Shown here piece after piece: positions 35,545-49,963 of a stretch of 64,000 bases of DNA; position 1 is the stretch's first letter, and every line of letters starts with the position of its first letter. The notes under the pieces are model-generated. The model did no database searches and had not been told where the DNA came from. It saw nothing but the letters and a program-made list of their open reading frames with translations. The stretch comes from Psoroptes ovis. Taxonomy: Eukaryota > Arthropoda > Arachnida > Sarcoptiformes > Psoroptidae. Where the stretch lies: NCBI GenBank assembly GCA_002943765.1, contig PQWQ01000002.1, forward strand, positions 3,038,001 through 3,102,000, given 5' to 3'. A program made the position numbers and the translations under genes.

Positions 35545-36576
35545 AACAGCCCTATGATTGAAATTTTTGGAAAATTCACTTAATTTTTCGATTAGCCATG
35601 AATTCTTGGAAATAGAATGAATGCCTTTGGCTCTTTTCTTTGACAATAATGAATTACAAACAAACAAAAAGTGATCATAATAATTAACGCTAAATATTCA
35701 CTCGTTTATTTTAAAATAGAATACGATTTCTAATTTGACGAATTATTAATATTATTTCTCCTTTGAAACTTTATTATGATAATTGAGAAATTACTAAATC
35801 AATTCAATGGACTTCGACACGTGTTTCTTTGTTTGTTCTTGAATTGTTTGTTTAATTTTGGACATGAACACACATCTATCATAAAAAAATAATGATTAAA
35901 CAATCAAATTGATTGATATGAATCAGGACAACAAAAAGAAAAAATAAATGACAAGGCACAAATTGAATTTTATTTTTATGATTATTATTGTTTTTGTTGT
36001 AGGATTTTTTCCAATGATAAATCAAAATTTGAAAAAAAAACAGACAAATGTTTCATAAAATTAAATAATTCAAGAAAAAATTCCTAAAATTGAAATGAAA
36101 AAATGAATTTGATTCTGTGAGGTAAAATATATTGAAATTTTTGCTTGTGTTTGCTTGGATGTTTTGCTCAGTTTTAAATGGAATTTTGTTTCATTTGTAT
36201 TTGAAATATATTTACAAAATTTAAAAATAAATTAAAACAGAATTTAAAGAGCAATTAGTTCAAATAATAATAATAATAATAATGATAATAATAATTTTTG
36301 TTTTTGAAAAATTTTACAATCACACAAAAACACGCACACACCGAGAATTTAATGAACAACATGATCAACATGTTGTATTAATAATTAATAATTTAAAATA
36401 ATAATAGAAGTAATAATCATATTAATTAATAATAATATAATTATAATCAACAAAATACAACAATAATTTAGATTCAGATTCAGATGATTACGTTTCTGTA
36501 ACATTAATTCAGATTGATTATCATAATCATCAATAGATATATAATAATCATTATCATTTTTATCGATCATTATTAT
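34746..36576. other. Intergenic with a GT microsatellite
   Basis: About 1.8 kb of AT-rich DNA. A (GT)n tract lies at about 35507-35535 and an (ATA)n tract at about 36267-36293. The open frames near 35214-35491 lack protein-like composition. No gene was recognised; the right end is the 3' UTR of ACC. Confidence 0.6.
35507..35535. repeat. (GT)n microsatellite
   Basis: About 14 uninterrupted GT units, flanked by unique AT-rich sequence. Confidence 0.95.
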
Positions 36577-39500
36577 TCAACTGATCGATGTATTATTATT
36601 GTTAGCAGATGATGAGGATGATGATGTTGATGGTAGTGCTTCAGTATAATTATTATTACTATTAGTATTAGTGACATTTTCACTTTTGACTGAATTGTTT
36701 CCACTTCCTGGTGCAGAGTCGGATATTGTTGTCACTGCACCATTACTACAATCAGATGAAGCACCAGAATCACATACTGTTTGTTGTGAAGCATTATTTG
36801 CAGTGGTAACATTTTCATCTTCACTTTCCAATGAAACTAATGCCGATAATAAATCTGATCGTTGTTGTTGTGTCATTCCTGAATGAATCAATTGTACTAA
36901 TGAATCGAAAGTTGCCGATGGAAAATCTTTGTAAAGTCTGCAAAAAAATAAATATAATAAATGTTTTGTTTGATCACTTTCCACGATTGATCATGTGTGA
37001 ATATTTACCCTTGAATTTGCCTGGTCAATGCATCTCTTTGTATACAACGAATATTGTCCAAAACTTGTGATGATGGGGCTTTCAATTGTGATTCAAGCCA
37101 TTCAGCAACGATCCTATTGTCTTCCCATTGATGTTGCTGATTTTTTAGAAATGGCGTAAGATAAATAAAATAATTTATATTCAGCATTGAATTAAGAGAT
37201 TTAAACAAAGCGATTTACTCACATTATGTTGACCTGTATGTTCAACAAACCATCGACGAATCATTGAACTGGCCTCGGCATCATTTTTATTCAATATAAC
37301 TCTTTGAATTTCATTCTTTACTCGATTTTCACAAAGTCTTCTTTTCAATACCCAATAGAAATATTGTCGTGATGTGCGCCATGGAACAACATCGGTTATG
37401 CAACTTTTTTCATACATTCTCACAGGTGTATCATGAAGATCTGCAAATGACAATGCTACTTGATGATACATTGCCATAAGCATTTGTTGCCGTTCTTTAA
37501 GCTCATTTTCAATAGTAGTCTTTTGTTCAACCGACGAGGCTTCAGCCATTGATTCTTTAAATTACATAAGCAATTTATGAGTTGGATTAATTTTGTTAAA
37601 ATGTAAATCACAAAAACTTACTGCTCAATCGTTTGCATTCAGAATCACAACGGAGCATTGTTTTGATCAAATCTTTTTGACGGAAACGAATTTCAACTGT
37701 TCCTTCTGGCTCAAGCACACCTCCACGAGCATCAGTGTCAGCATACATTTCCATATGTTTAGGATTAATGGTAGCATCTAGGATTTATATAAAATAATTT
37801 TATTTCCATTTAAACTTTGATAAAGATAAGCCTACCTAGCACAGCCCAAGCACCACCACGAAGTTCACCATATGGTGGAATATAAACGATTATTGGCTGG
37901 TTGTATTGATGTAAAGCATCAACGATATATGCACCAAATTTAACTACTTGATCATACATGTCTTTCATACCGCCTGAAAATCCTCTCCAATTAGCGAATA
38001 TTATCAACGGTAAATCTTCACGATTGAAATCTTGTATTGCTTGTGCAGTTTTGTATGAAGAATCTGGAAACCAAACTTGACCAGCTTGTGATACAACTTT
38101 GGTTTCAGAATCCAAATTAGCAGGATCAGCTGGTATAATTAATTCTACGGCTCTAGTTTCGACAGCAATAACACCAACAGGAATGCCTCCAAGTCGAGCA
38201 CGTCCAGTGACGACGGTCAAAGCCCAGCCAGACATAATTTCTTGCCAAGATCCTCGATCGAAGAATCCATCTTCCCATATACCTTGATTGTTTTCACGGC
38301 CGGATAACATCCATCGTGGATCATAAGGCGAAGGAGATGGTGAAAACGTCACTTCACGGTCAATAGGATCAATTGATTCAATGATTGGTAATGGCCGGAA
38401 ACGACGATCTGGCATGTATGACAACCAGCGTAAAATGGTAGACACACCTTCCAAATCATCTTGAGCAGTGACGTGAGAAACACCATTAGCATACATTATT
38501 TGAATACCACCTAATTGATTATTAGAAGTGTAAACTTCACGGCCTAATAATTTGTTCAATGCACCAGCGCCAGTCAATATGATATGTGAATTTTCAATTT
38601 GTATTACTCTTTGAGAGAGACGGGCTAAGTAGGAACCGATACCGATTGCTCGACAAGTGACCATTGTTATTGTTACAATTTCATTGTAAGCTTGAGATGA
38701 TTCACCTGCAATCATACCAGCATATTTCAGATTTTCAACGCTTAGACCGTCTTGTGCTCCAATAATATCGGTAATTTTATATCTTGTTTCATCATTTTCT
38801 ACAATCAATTCACATTTTACAGAATCAGCTAATCTTTTATATTGCTCAGGTGATAAATAGATGTATTTGAAGCCTTTGTCGGGATCTTTGTCATCAAACC
38901 AAGCGATCTAATCAATAAAATACAAATTGAACAAATCATGGAAAGAATTTTTATAATCAAAACTAACCTGGAAAGCATTTTTCACTTCTTCAGCCAAACC
39001 TATTCTTGCGCCAGAATTGGCGGATAGATAAATTCTAGGAATTTTTAAGGCTCTTGCGCGTTCTGAAGCTTTTTGGAATAACATATCTTCTTTTGGTCCA
39101 AAAACTCCTAGTAAATGTGTGATATCATTGCCTATGACTATGATATCACGACCTTCAGGGTATTCAGGAGTGAACAACGTTATTCTCCAAGCAACCATTC
39201 CACATTCATTCTCTCCCGGCACTCGTCTCATTTCGACTAATCGTGTGGGATTTGCCGGTTCAATGACTAGTTCCATACATTGCATTACTTGAGGCGGCAT
39301 TTGCATTTCAGGATGTATTTCAAGATAATCTTCCCAAATTTTGATCAAAGCTGCTTGAAACATATCTGGAAAATCATAGATATAGGTTGTACCATTCGAT
39401 TGAGCTTGAAATCTTTTTAGTTGTAAATAATCTTTTGTCATATATGGCGTTGAAATAGGTAGATCATGCAAATGACCAGGTTTACCGGTTCCTGGCCATG

Positions 39501-42500
39501 CTTCGAATTTAGTGGTTCCTGACATAGGATCTAAAACTTCTTTATAAAGATGCATATCTAAATAATATCCAGACTCATTCGCTAATAGTAGACGAATTGG
39601 AGTACATTTAGCATTTGGAGATGGACGGATAATCATTCGAATTTCTGCTTGTAAGACACGTAATTTCCATAGTCGTGGCCCATATCGCATTACCATATTA
39701 CGAACATTTTCAGCGATCTGTCATCCAATAGAAAATTTCAGTGAAATTCAATGCTAAAAATAGGTATTATGCAATTAAAAAAAATGACATACATATGATA
39801 CTTTAGCAAGATCCATTGTTACTTTAGGCACAAAATTCAAAAATATATGATTACAATCAGTTTTCGGTGCCAAATGATGTGTGAAAGCAACTTCTAATTC
39901 ATCCATAGCTTCAAGTAAAAGACGTTCACCTATTTCCAAGAAAAAGTAAAATCAATTCATTGTTTAAAATTTTTAATGTAATGAAATACATACCTTCATT
40001 TTGTAAAAATTCATAACTAGCTTCTTTGGTTATCAAGTCGGAGTGACGAATAATGGTTCGTACAAAAAATCTAAAATCGGTAACTTGTTGGCCAGGTGAT
40101 CGAACTTTTGCTTTACCTAAATACAGATGCATTTTATTTTGACTAGCTGTCGGTACAGCTTCCAAATCATAATTTCTCAGTCTATTTATTTCCAATTGAA
40201 ATGCTAATGCCGGTTCTAAATGTCTATAAATTTTATCCTCGGTATAGCCATCACGATAACGATATGTAAAATAACGTGGAAAACGATATCTATCACATAT
40301 AACGAATGTAATACGACGTATGGAATGTTTTTCAAGTTCTGAATAACGTTCTTGACAAAAATCTCCAAATTGTTTGGTCAGTGCAGCATCATCTTGTCCC
40401 TCACATTTTATAGTTATATTTATTATGTAAATTGGTTCTGGTTCTTCCAATAGCGATGAACTAACGGAACGTTTTGCAAATGATTGTTCATTTAATGAAT
40501 TCGCTGAAGAATTTATATCACCATTTACGACCGACCAAACACTGTCTGATCCATTTAATTCATCATCAACTCGACGAATAATGCTGAGCAATTCAGAGAA
40601 ATTCGCTTCTAATTGTTCCATGTTGATGAAAGAAGCGATCAAGCCAACACGATAATTATTGTGATTAAAATACAACATATCATCCATTCCAGTAAATGGT
40701 TGAATTGTGGCTTGAAGATTGGAAGATGATGCTGACGATGACAAATGATTAGCCGTCGTCGACGGATGAGAGTGGGGCAATAAAAAGTGATAAACAGCAC
40801 ATGGTATTGATTGATCACGATTACCAGCACCCGGCATGACTCCTAGTCCACCAGACATTGAATTGGGACTTCCATATATTCCTTTCGCTGTGTAAAGAAC
40901 ATCTGAAACTGATCCTAAAGTTGTACTTCCGATCGGTAACTGATTTGATCTCCCTACACCGATGACAGAATGCTGCAACGAAATCATTTCATATGAGATG
41001 TATGCACGACGAACATAAACTTCTTGTGCAGCTCGACGAACAACACTATTTGGATGATAGAAAAATTGATGTAATACATCGAATATAGAAGTCTCGCTGA
41101 TTATCAGTTTATTCAAAACGTTTGGTTCAAATTCATGTGAATAAATATCGATCGCAGATAAGAAAATTGATTCCATTTGATTATGCCGTAATGCATAAGG
41201 AGGTTGATGAGCTGATATCAATACTTGTCTAGCACGAAGAGCAACTTTAGAATTTTCAGATTTATTGAGCAGAGTCAATGCATTCAATATTGAACTCAAT
41301 TCATCGGTTATGCCTGGTTCACGTCCACAAAGATGGTCAATAAGTTTAATTATCAATTGATTTTTACGACCAACAGCCAGATGTGAGAAAATTATTTGGA
41401 CAACTTTCTGCATACCTTCATCTTTGTATTTTTCTCGCATAGCCGATACACACTTATCATAATGACCCAATTGAAAATGCTGTTCGACTTCAATATAATT
41501 ACGAATCAAATCTTGAACACATGAACGCATTCGACCACGTATCCCATTACGGTATCTTTGCACTAATTGCACAATACCTTGCGTATTTAAGAAGAAAACG
41601 TCACGATCAGAACGTTTCTGCAATGTTGCAGCATATGAATCAATGACTGACGCAATTTGTTGCGAAGGAAATGCAGCTAAAATAGCAGTTATGTTGCTCG
41701 AATAATTATTCAATAATTTTCTGATTGATTTTTCTACTTGTGGAGGGATTCGACCAGATGTTGAAGCAATAATGTCTTGAAGCTCTAGTAATGGTAATCG
41801 AGGATCACGTAAACAATCCATGAACGTTTCGACATAATGGGTCATAAAATTACTGAAATATGGTTCAGATAAAACATAACCGGAAAGAATGTTGCCTAAA
41901 TGTGTTTTTGCTTGTTGGAATGTAACATTCAATTTAGTCTCGACATGTGTACCATGGGAGTCATTTGTTGATGCAGTTGATGAAGCACCAGAAACACCGG
42001 AATCATTTTCACATTCTTCATCTAATACATCGAAACCTTTTGTATAAAGTTCTGCTCGATGTACACGACTTGGATCATCAAGCTCTAATTTAGCCAATAT
42101 TGAGCCTGCTTCTAGTACAGCTCCTGAACGTTTAACATGTTGCAATATACCAGATTCTTGAGTAGTCAGTGTCATGACCATTTTCATGACTTCAATTTCA
42201 GCATAAGCTTGTCCAGCGTTCACATGCGATCCATCTTCAACCAAAAATTGTAATAATTTACCAGTCGATGGTGAACGAAGTATAGTAGGATCATTTTCTT
42301 TTTCAAAAACACATGTCTGATTGCCGATAACAATACGATATCTTTCAACTTCTTCTTTCATATAAGTTGTATAAGATGAATGATCGATTGATAACAATAA
42401 ACCAGAATCAGACATACGATGTACTTCAATTTCTTTATAAGTACCGTTCATGATCAAAAAATAAGAATTAGGACCAGATTTTGTGACTTTTACGACATAT

Positions 42501-45500
42501 TTTTTTCCTTCATAAATTAATTCAACATCTTCATTATTGGTCAATGTGTTTGCCGGTAAAATTTGACCTTTTTGCAATGAATTTTGAAAATGTTGCCAAT
42601 TCGATACCATTTTAGAGTCCACGACATGGATACAGCCACAAATCAATGCTAATGATGTCTTAGGTTTGCCCGATTGAACACGTTCGGCAATCAATTTATC
42701 GAGCCAACCAGTATTGAAATTATTTCGTTGAAAATCTTCAGTTTCTAATAATGTGATTAAATATTCAACAGTAGTACGGAAATCACCACGAATCGAAAGC
42801 TCTTTCAATGCCAATACCATATTTTCACGAGCTTCTTCGCGATCTTCGCCCCATGAAAAACAATGACCGAATTGAGAATCAGCGAATTCATGCAGCCCAC
42901 CAAGAGCACCGACAGAAAAATATCCCCAAACATTTTTTGAACTTTTGAAATTCAATTCTTGAACAGTTCCACTAGATGGCTTGAAACCTTCGTCGGGATT
43001 TTCTGATGTTATTCGAGCAGCGATAACATGGCCCCAAGGTCTATTACGGACATGATTATCGAAATCGATTTCGGAATCTCCCCACGGTGATTCACCATAA
43101 AGTAAACGAATTTCTTTGATTCTATTCAATTTCAAACCCATAGCAATTTGTAATTGACAAGCAGGTAAATTGACATCAGCAACCATCTCTGTACAAGGAT
43201 GTTCGACTTGAAGTCGAGGATTCAATTCAAGAAAGTAGAATTTTTTGTATTGTGGATCATAAAGATATTCAACGGTACCAGTGCTAACATAACCAACCAT
43301 TTTAGCTAAACGTACTGCAGCTTTTTCCATTTCTTGGAATGTACTTTCATCAGCAATAATACAAGGTGCTTCTTCGATGATTTTCTGATGACGCCGCTGA
43401 ATTGAGCAATCACGGCCAAATAATGAGATAGCATTACCATAATGATCAGCTAATAATTGCACTTCTAAATGTCTGGCACAGGTGGCCAATTTCATCACAA
43501 AAATTGGACTTCCAGGAACTTCATTTTGCACTTGACGGAACATTTGCGGGAAATCATCGGGTGATTCACTTTTTCTTATGCCCTTGCCACCGCCACCTTC
43601 CGAAGCTTTAATCATGACTGGAAAACCGATTTTTTGAGCAGCAGCTAAACCATCATTAACATCGGTTACACAACCTTTTTGATAAAGATCAGGTGGTATT
43701 TTGAAAGTTTTTCCTTCTTTCCATCCAGGACAAGTTAATCCGGACCCTGACCAAGCTAAAGTTGGTACCTGGGCAGTTTGAGCAACAATAGATGATGCAA
43801 TTTTATCACCAAGGGCCCACATAGCATTACAAGGTGGTCCCATAAATGCAATGTTTGCCTTAGTAAGTAATTCTGGCAAACGAGGATATTCCGATGCATG
43901 TCCCCATCCAGCCCAAACACCTTGGACATTCATTCTCTTTGCGATATCGACAATTAATTCAACATTAGCATAATTGTTATTATTGGTTCCACCAGGAACT
44001 GGAACATATTGATCAGCCATTTTGATATATTCAGCATTAGCTTTGAGATCTTCTGGAGTGACCTGAGAAAATGAATAAATTAATTATTGAAAATATTATA
44101 TTGGAAAACTTATCAGAAAATCCTCACCATGACAACAAAACGTATAGCTCGTTCATTGCGGAAAATTTCATATGACCAGCGGCGAATAGAACGCATACAT
44201 TTGACAGCAGCAATTCCATTATTAGCAATTAATACTTTATTGATCACACGTGTACCACCAAAACGTTTAATGAATTCTTCAGGTGTTGCAATCGTAAAAT
44301 CTTGTTTATCACCACGATCTTGGCTAGAAAGATGTATTCCAGACATTGATTGCCGCAATTGTCGTGTTTGTCTATTAAATCTTTTGCTATCCATTCCTAA
44401 CGGTGCTGACAAAAAATTATGTCCACTATTATTACGATTTTCACTATTGTTGATATTAGATGAATTCAGAGCATCAATCAATATATTCGATGCTCTTAAA
44501 TTATTATTATCATTCAATATATCGTTTTGATTATTAATATTTTTTACAGAATTTTTCGATGATTCACTGTCATCTGTATCACTATCATCAGGTGCTTGAT
44601 CAATTGTGAATATTGGTTTTGTATAATTATTTTCGTTCGATGAATTATTATTATCGATTGATGATGTTTGTTCTTTTGTTGATTGAGATTCACTATTAAT
44701 GATAAAAATGAGAACAGGAAAATTAATTAATTAATCAAATGAATTTAAAAACAATCAAAACACTATTTGAATAAGGGAAAAATTACTAAAAATAAGAAAT
44801 AAATCAAAATTCATGACAACAACATAAAAAACAGTCCGATACAATATTTGACTAAAAATTGAAGAACTTTTTTACCATTTTCCAAATTGATTTGCAGTGA
44901 AAAAAAATGTCAAAATGAAATTACAAACTGATGATTCACAATGATTAAAATTAAAAAGAAAATTGCACTAAAAAACAATTTCAAGATCAAACAAATTTTT
45001 GAATATTTTCATTGAAATACTAAATGAGAAAATTAATTACACATTAAATTCATTGATTAGCATGGTTTTCGAAGAAAATTTTCAATTATGAATACCATTA
45101 ATTTGATCGTGAATATGTCAAATAATAAATCAATCAATCAATTAATATGACCAATTTTCATTTGTTAGAATTTATTCATATGATGATCAGAAACTTGTTG
45201 TTGAACGCTTTCAATTCATTGGATCATAATAATCGTCATCGTCAATAATCATGAAACGATGATGATGATGATAATTATAAATAAACAAGATAAACAACAA
45301 GAGAAGTGTGAATAGCAGAAGCAATCTTTGTAAATAATAATTGAATGAATGAATGAATAATGAAATATATTTCAAAGATAAAAAGATAAAAATTTTTTCT
45401 CTTTACAAACAAACACACAAGCACATACACACACCATTCATTTGTTGAATACAAGGAGCCAAATTAAATGTAATGAAATAATTGAAAAAATAAAAATAAA

Positions 45501-48135
45501 AACAGAAAGCTTGCTGATAATAGTAAATAAATAAATGATAATTCGTTGTCGTTGTTGTTGTTGCAGGCATGTGGTGATTATAATTTTTATCGTTATTATT
45601 ATTATTATTACACATAAATAATATACCTTTTAAAAAAATTTGGGCACTGGAAAAAACATTTGAAAATTTCAATTTTCATCCATAAGTTTATCAACTTGTG
45701 CCGAAGGAAAAAAAATTTAAAAAGAGACAAATCATCCAATTGAGAAATGCAGCAAAGAAGTACGAAGACTAATAATAATCACCATCGATATCATGAATGA
45801 TCATGACGGTGATGACGATGATCATACTAACTAATGATAATAGGAAATATATGTAAAAAGGGAAAAAACAAGATTTTTTTACTCATATTTCGTTGTTTCT
45901 TACATTACCAATTAGATAGTTTGGTTACTCTTGTTCAAAACAGTTGAACACAAGACACTCGTAAAAAAATCGATCATCGTCCAAGAGATTATTTGTATAT
46001 CAATGATACGATTTTACTTGAAGCAATAAATAACGAAGAAAAAATGTAAATCATTCAACAAGTAACATTGAAGATAATTATGATCATTACTTTTACACGC
46101 AAATACATTTGAATATTGAATTATTTGAATGACATCACACACAGATATTGACCATTCATTTGTTGTTATCAATTAAAGGCGATCAATTTTTCAATTTCAA
46201 AATATGTGATTTTCAACGATTTATATCTTACCGTTTTATTATGATTACGATCGTTAGCAATATGATAAATGCGATTATCATAATTTTGTTTAAATCACAG
46301 GTAAAAATATTCTGTAGACAAAACAAACACACAATCACAGCTAGATGATCATAGATGATGTTTGCTGATTGGTGTTTGGTACGTTTATACTTTCACTGAA
46401 TACACTTATTCACAAAAACACACGGGTCAATGATCACCGTACAATGATAACAATAAATGACAATGTGTTTCAAGGAAAATATAGAGGAAAACGAGAAAAA
46501 TATTTCGTTGTTCCAATATGGCAAAACAAAGAAAAGTAATTGACAAATAATTTAAATCAATTAAATAAGAAACAGATAAATTGGATCAGCGAAAGAGTAA
46601 AAAAACAATAATTCAAATCAATCGATTAATTAATTCAGGAACAGCAGAAGAAAAAACAGAAAAATTTCATATTTCATCTCATTCAAACACTAATGAATGT
46701 TCAATTGATCGTTTTTTTGCATGAACGATGAACAATATTTCCAAAATCAGATTATTCATTAAGATTTAAGATTTATATCATTTTCAAGACAAAATTGTCA
46801 AAAAACTCGTGCAAAACTCATGATTTTTTTGCTATTTTTGCTTTCTTTGCATATCATTTCATTGATCATCAACGTAGTCATAAAAATCGCGTGAAAATAA
46901 TTTTTCAAAGATAATTTTTGCTGTTGCTTCATCTTCTTCTTCTTTGATTCATTGCATATGTACAACATCGAATCATTGATTAAAATATTAAAACGAGTGC
47001 AAAAAAATATGAAAAGTAGCAACCATGATAATAATTATAATTTAATATGATCAATATTATCCATATTCAAATTATGAATACATTATCAATAAATTGTGCT
47101 ATTCAAGATTTGTTTTTCTTTTAATTTTGGCAACGTTGCACACAGACACAGATATCTATTAAAAGATAAAAATTATCTGTGTGAAAAGATTATATTAAAT
47201 GAATAGATTATGCAAAAATGAAAATGATTGATTTATGTAAAAATTCATATTTTTTCAATCAATCAATCGAAACTACCAATAACTTGATACCACACAACAA
47301 TCTACGTGATCAAAGATATAATTATAACAATTAAGCAATTTGTTATCCTGTCTTTGAAAATTGGAATTTTAAGCTTAAGAATCAAAGTATATTTGATCAG
47401 AAAAATGATTTGAGCTTGATTTAAAGGGGATTTCTTTTATTTTTGACTAATATTGATTTCATTTCATTTCGCTTTTAAATTTTGAACAATTAATAAATGG
47501 GGAAAAATCCTTAAAATATTCAGTTATAAATTGAATTCAAATGAAATCAATTACGACAAAAGCAATTCTGAACAAACAAAAACAATCGATCGTAAAGATA
47601 CCAATGCAAACAATTCATAAACACACAAGGTTATATTCAAGATATTTGCGGTTAATTTTTGCTATGTTTAGTTTATGTTCAATTCTATTTACCTGTTTGT
47701 TGATAAATTTGAATTTTTTTCGCTATTATTTTCAATGGTAGACATTTTTTTATCGATTAACTCTTCTGTTGTATTAATCACTAAATTATTATCGTTATCA
47801 CATTCAATATTAAGCTCTTTTTGGCTTGAATTATGTTCATTTAATGAATTTTTATCAGTGATTGTCGATTCATTAATTATTGATCGATAATCATCATCAA
47901 ATGAATCATTATTACTATTATCAATATTATTATTTTGATTGTTATTATCACTTTTTGAATCTAATAATGGTAATGATTCATATGATAATGAATGTGATGA
48001 TGATGATGAATGAAAAGAAGAAGTTGATGATGATGTCGATGAAGATGGTGACGATGATGATGTCGATGGAGGCAATTGATAATCGTTATTTCTTGAACGA
48101 ATTGCCGTTATAATGAATCGAACAAATCTATTCAT
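36577..48135 (-). CDS. ACC: Acetyl-CoA carboxylase, multidomain eukaryotic type
   Basis: Ten coding exons read leftwards: 48135-47693, 44692-44128, 44062-39994, 39929-39793, 39717-38968, 38907-37836, 37777-37622, 37554-37223, 37136-37009, 36937-36577, giving about 2670 aa in a single frame. ACC makes malonyl-CoA, the committed step of fatty-acid synthesis. Seen: a Ser/Asn/Asp-rich N terminus; RQSMSGIHL (about 264), which matches the AMPK phosphosite context of animal ACC; the biotin carboxylase core from FGGTRVINKVLIANNGIAAV with GGGGKGIRK and FLELNPRLQVEHP; the biotin-bearing Lys of EVMKM (about 962); and the central domain. The carboxyltransferase domain has RIYLSANSGARIGLAEEV, FANWRGFSGGMKDMYDQ and YIPPYGELRGGAWAVLD. 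The first exon is joined across a 3 kb intron by phase match and a good donor, so it is the least certain part. The C-terminal tail is Ser/Asn-rich, longer than usual. Confidence 0.95.
44693..47692 (-). other. Large first intron of ACC
   Basis: Three kilobases between the N-terminal exon and the exon that begins just before the AMPK site. Most introns in this window are 50-100 bases, so this one is exceptional. It is AT-rich with short open frames on both strands but nothing protein-like. It could hold alternative first exons and promoters, as animal ACC genes often have; none could be proved. Confidence 0.6.
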
Positions 48136-49932
48136 CAAGGTTTTCAACTTTTATTTACTAATTTATTTATTAATCATTATCAGTATTATTATTTATTTAT
48201 TATTCGATTTTTGTTTGTTTGTTGTTTATTTTAAAATTTTAATTAAAATCATACAATATTACACTGTATTCAAATGAAATATGCTTGGAATATGTTTGAA
48301 TGCATAGAAAAAACAACAAAATTCATTATTGATATTCGAAGAAACAATTTTACAATTTTGACACTTTAAAAAAATTGAAATAAAAACAATTTTAAAACAA
48401 AAGAAATAAATAAAATTCTAACATTAAAAAATCATAAATCTACATTGATTGATCATTCTATCAATCGATCAATGTTGAACAATGAACGAACAAATCAAAT
48501 ATGAATAAATGTTGAGCAAATGTTGAATACTGACATCGATATATTACTTTTGAAAAAAATTTTACTTATGGTCAAATTTTTTTTAAAATTTGATTGTTTT
48601 CCATTGTTTTTAGTGTAATTTGATTCAGAAAAAATGTATTTATTTAGCCGATTTCGTCAGCAAGCGTATGCGTACACATTACATACAAAAATGCATACCG
48701 CATTCATGCAAACACAGCTAGCGTTTTTTTTTCAACGAAAAAAAACGCGTCACACGTCAAAGCTAAATGCAAACGGATGACGAACAATATTATGAATAAT
48801 GATAATAATACGCTACGATCATTGACAAAATACTAACGACAAATACTAAACGACAATATTTGTCAAGAAAAACGAGAAAAAAAGACAAAATTACACAGGA
48901 AATGTGGTGAAAAATTGTGTTGATCATTGAATTGAATTGAAAATCTTTTGAATAATATTTGTTAATTGCGATTGAGAAAAATATTATAGGCAAAAAAAAA
49001 AAATTTATTTCTTGAATACATGAACTTGATGATGATGATGGTCTATGTATGTGTATTGATAAACTAAATGTGTGAGAAAAACAATGATGATAAAATACAG
49101 GTAAACATGAAATGACGAGATCAAATACGAACAACAACAACAACAGCGAGACAAGACCACTGAAGCACGAAGACACGGTAACCGAAGCAAGAAAATGTTT
49201 ACCACTCTTATCTTGAAAAATGGATGATTTTTTTCAAAACGAAATTATCATCATCATCGATCGATGTATTTCAATCATTCAGATATATAATTTTGAAACA
49301 AAACAAGAGAAAATCAATTTTTTTTTTTTTTGGTATTCAATCATCATCGTCATCATCATCATCAGCTTCAACATATATGATCTATTGAGAATTTTTCATT
49401 TTTCGAGCGAGAAAATGAAATCTTAAGATCAAAAAGAGAAATGGTGATGATGATAATGATGATGTAGATGTCGATGATGATGATTAGAGTTGGAAACAAT
49501 TTCAAAATTTTCAAAGGATTTCAAATGAATATTAATTCATTTTTTTTTTCATTCTAAGAAAAACCACTGATCAATTTGAATCAATTAAATTCAATCATCA
49601 TCAATGACATCATCGATTGCCGATGGTTAAATTTTCAAATTTTTTTTTTTTTGATTTAGGGATTTTAATTCTTGATTTCTTCTGAGCTTAATTTCATTGC
49701 AACGACTTTTAAATACATGAAATTATTGCATCGGCTAACTAACAACAAACACCGAATGGCCATCAACTCAAATTATCAATGAAATTCAATGTCGAATCAT
49801 TCATTCAATTTATTTCTATTATCTATATTATGGGTACATTTTTTTACATTCATTTGAAAATAATTAAACATTTCTAGTAATTAATTATTTGTTTTTCTCA
49901 ATAAATAGACAATTTTCCAATTTTTAAATTTC

Positions 49933-49963
<31 letters not shown>

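Noticed and set aside
48790..49205. Long hydrophobic open frames on the - strand
   Set aside because: They are Ser/Leu/Phe/Ile-rich translations of simple AT-rich and trinucleotide sequence, overlap each other in different frames, and have no splice or domain support.
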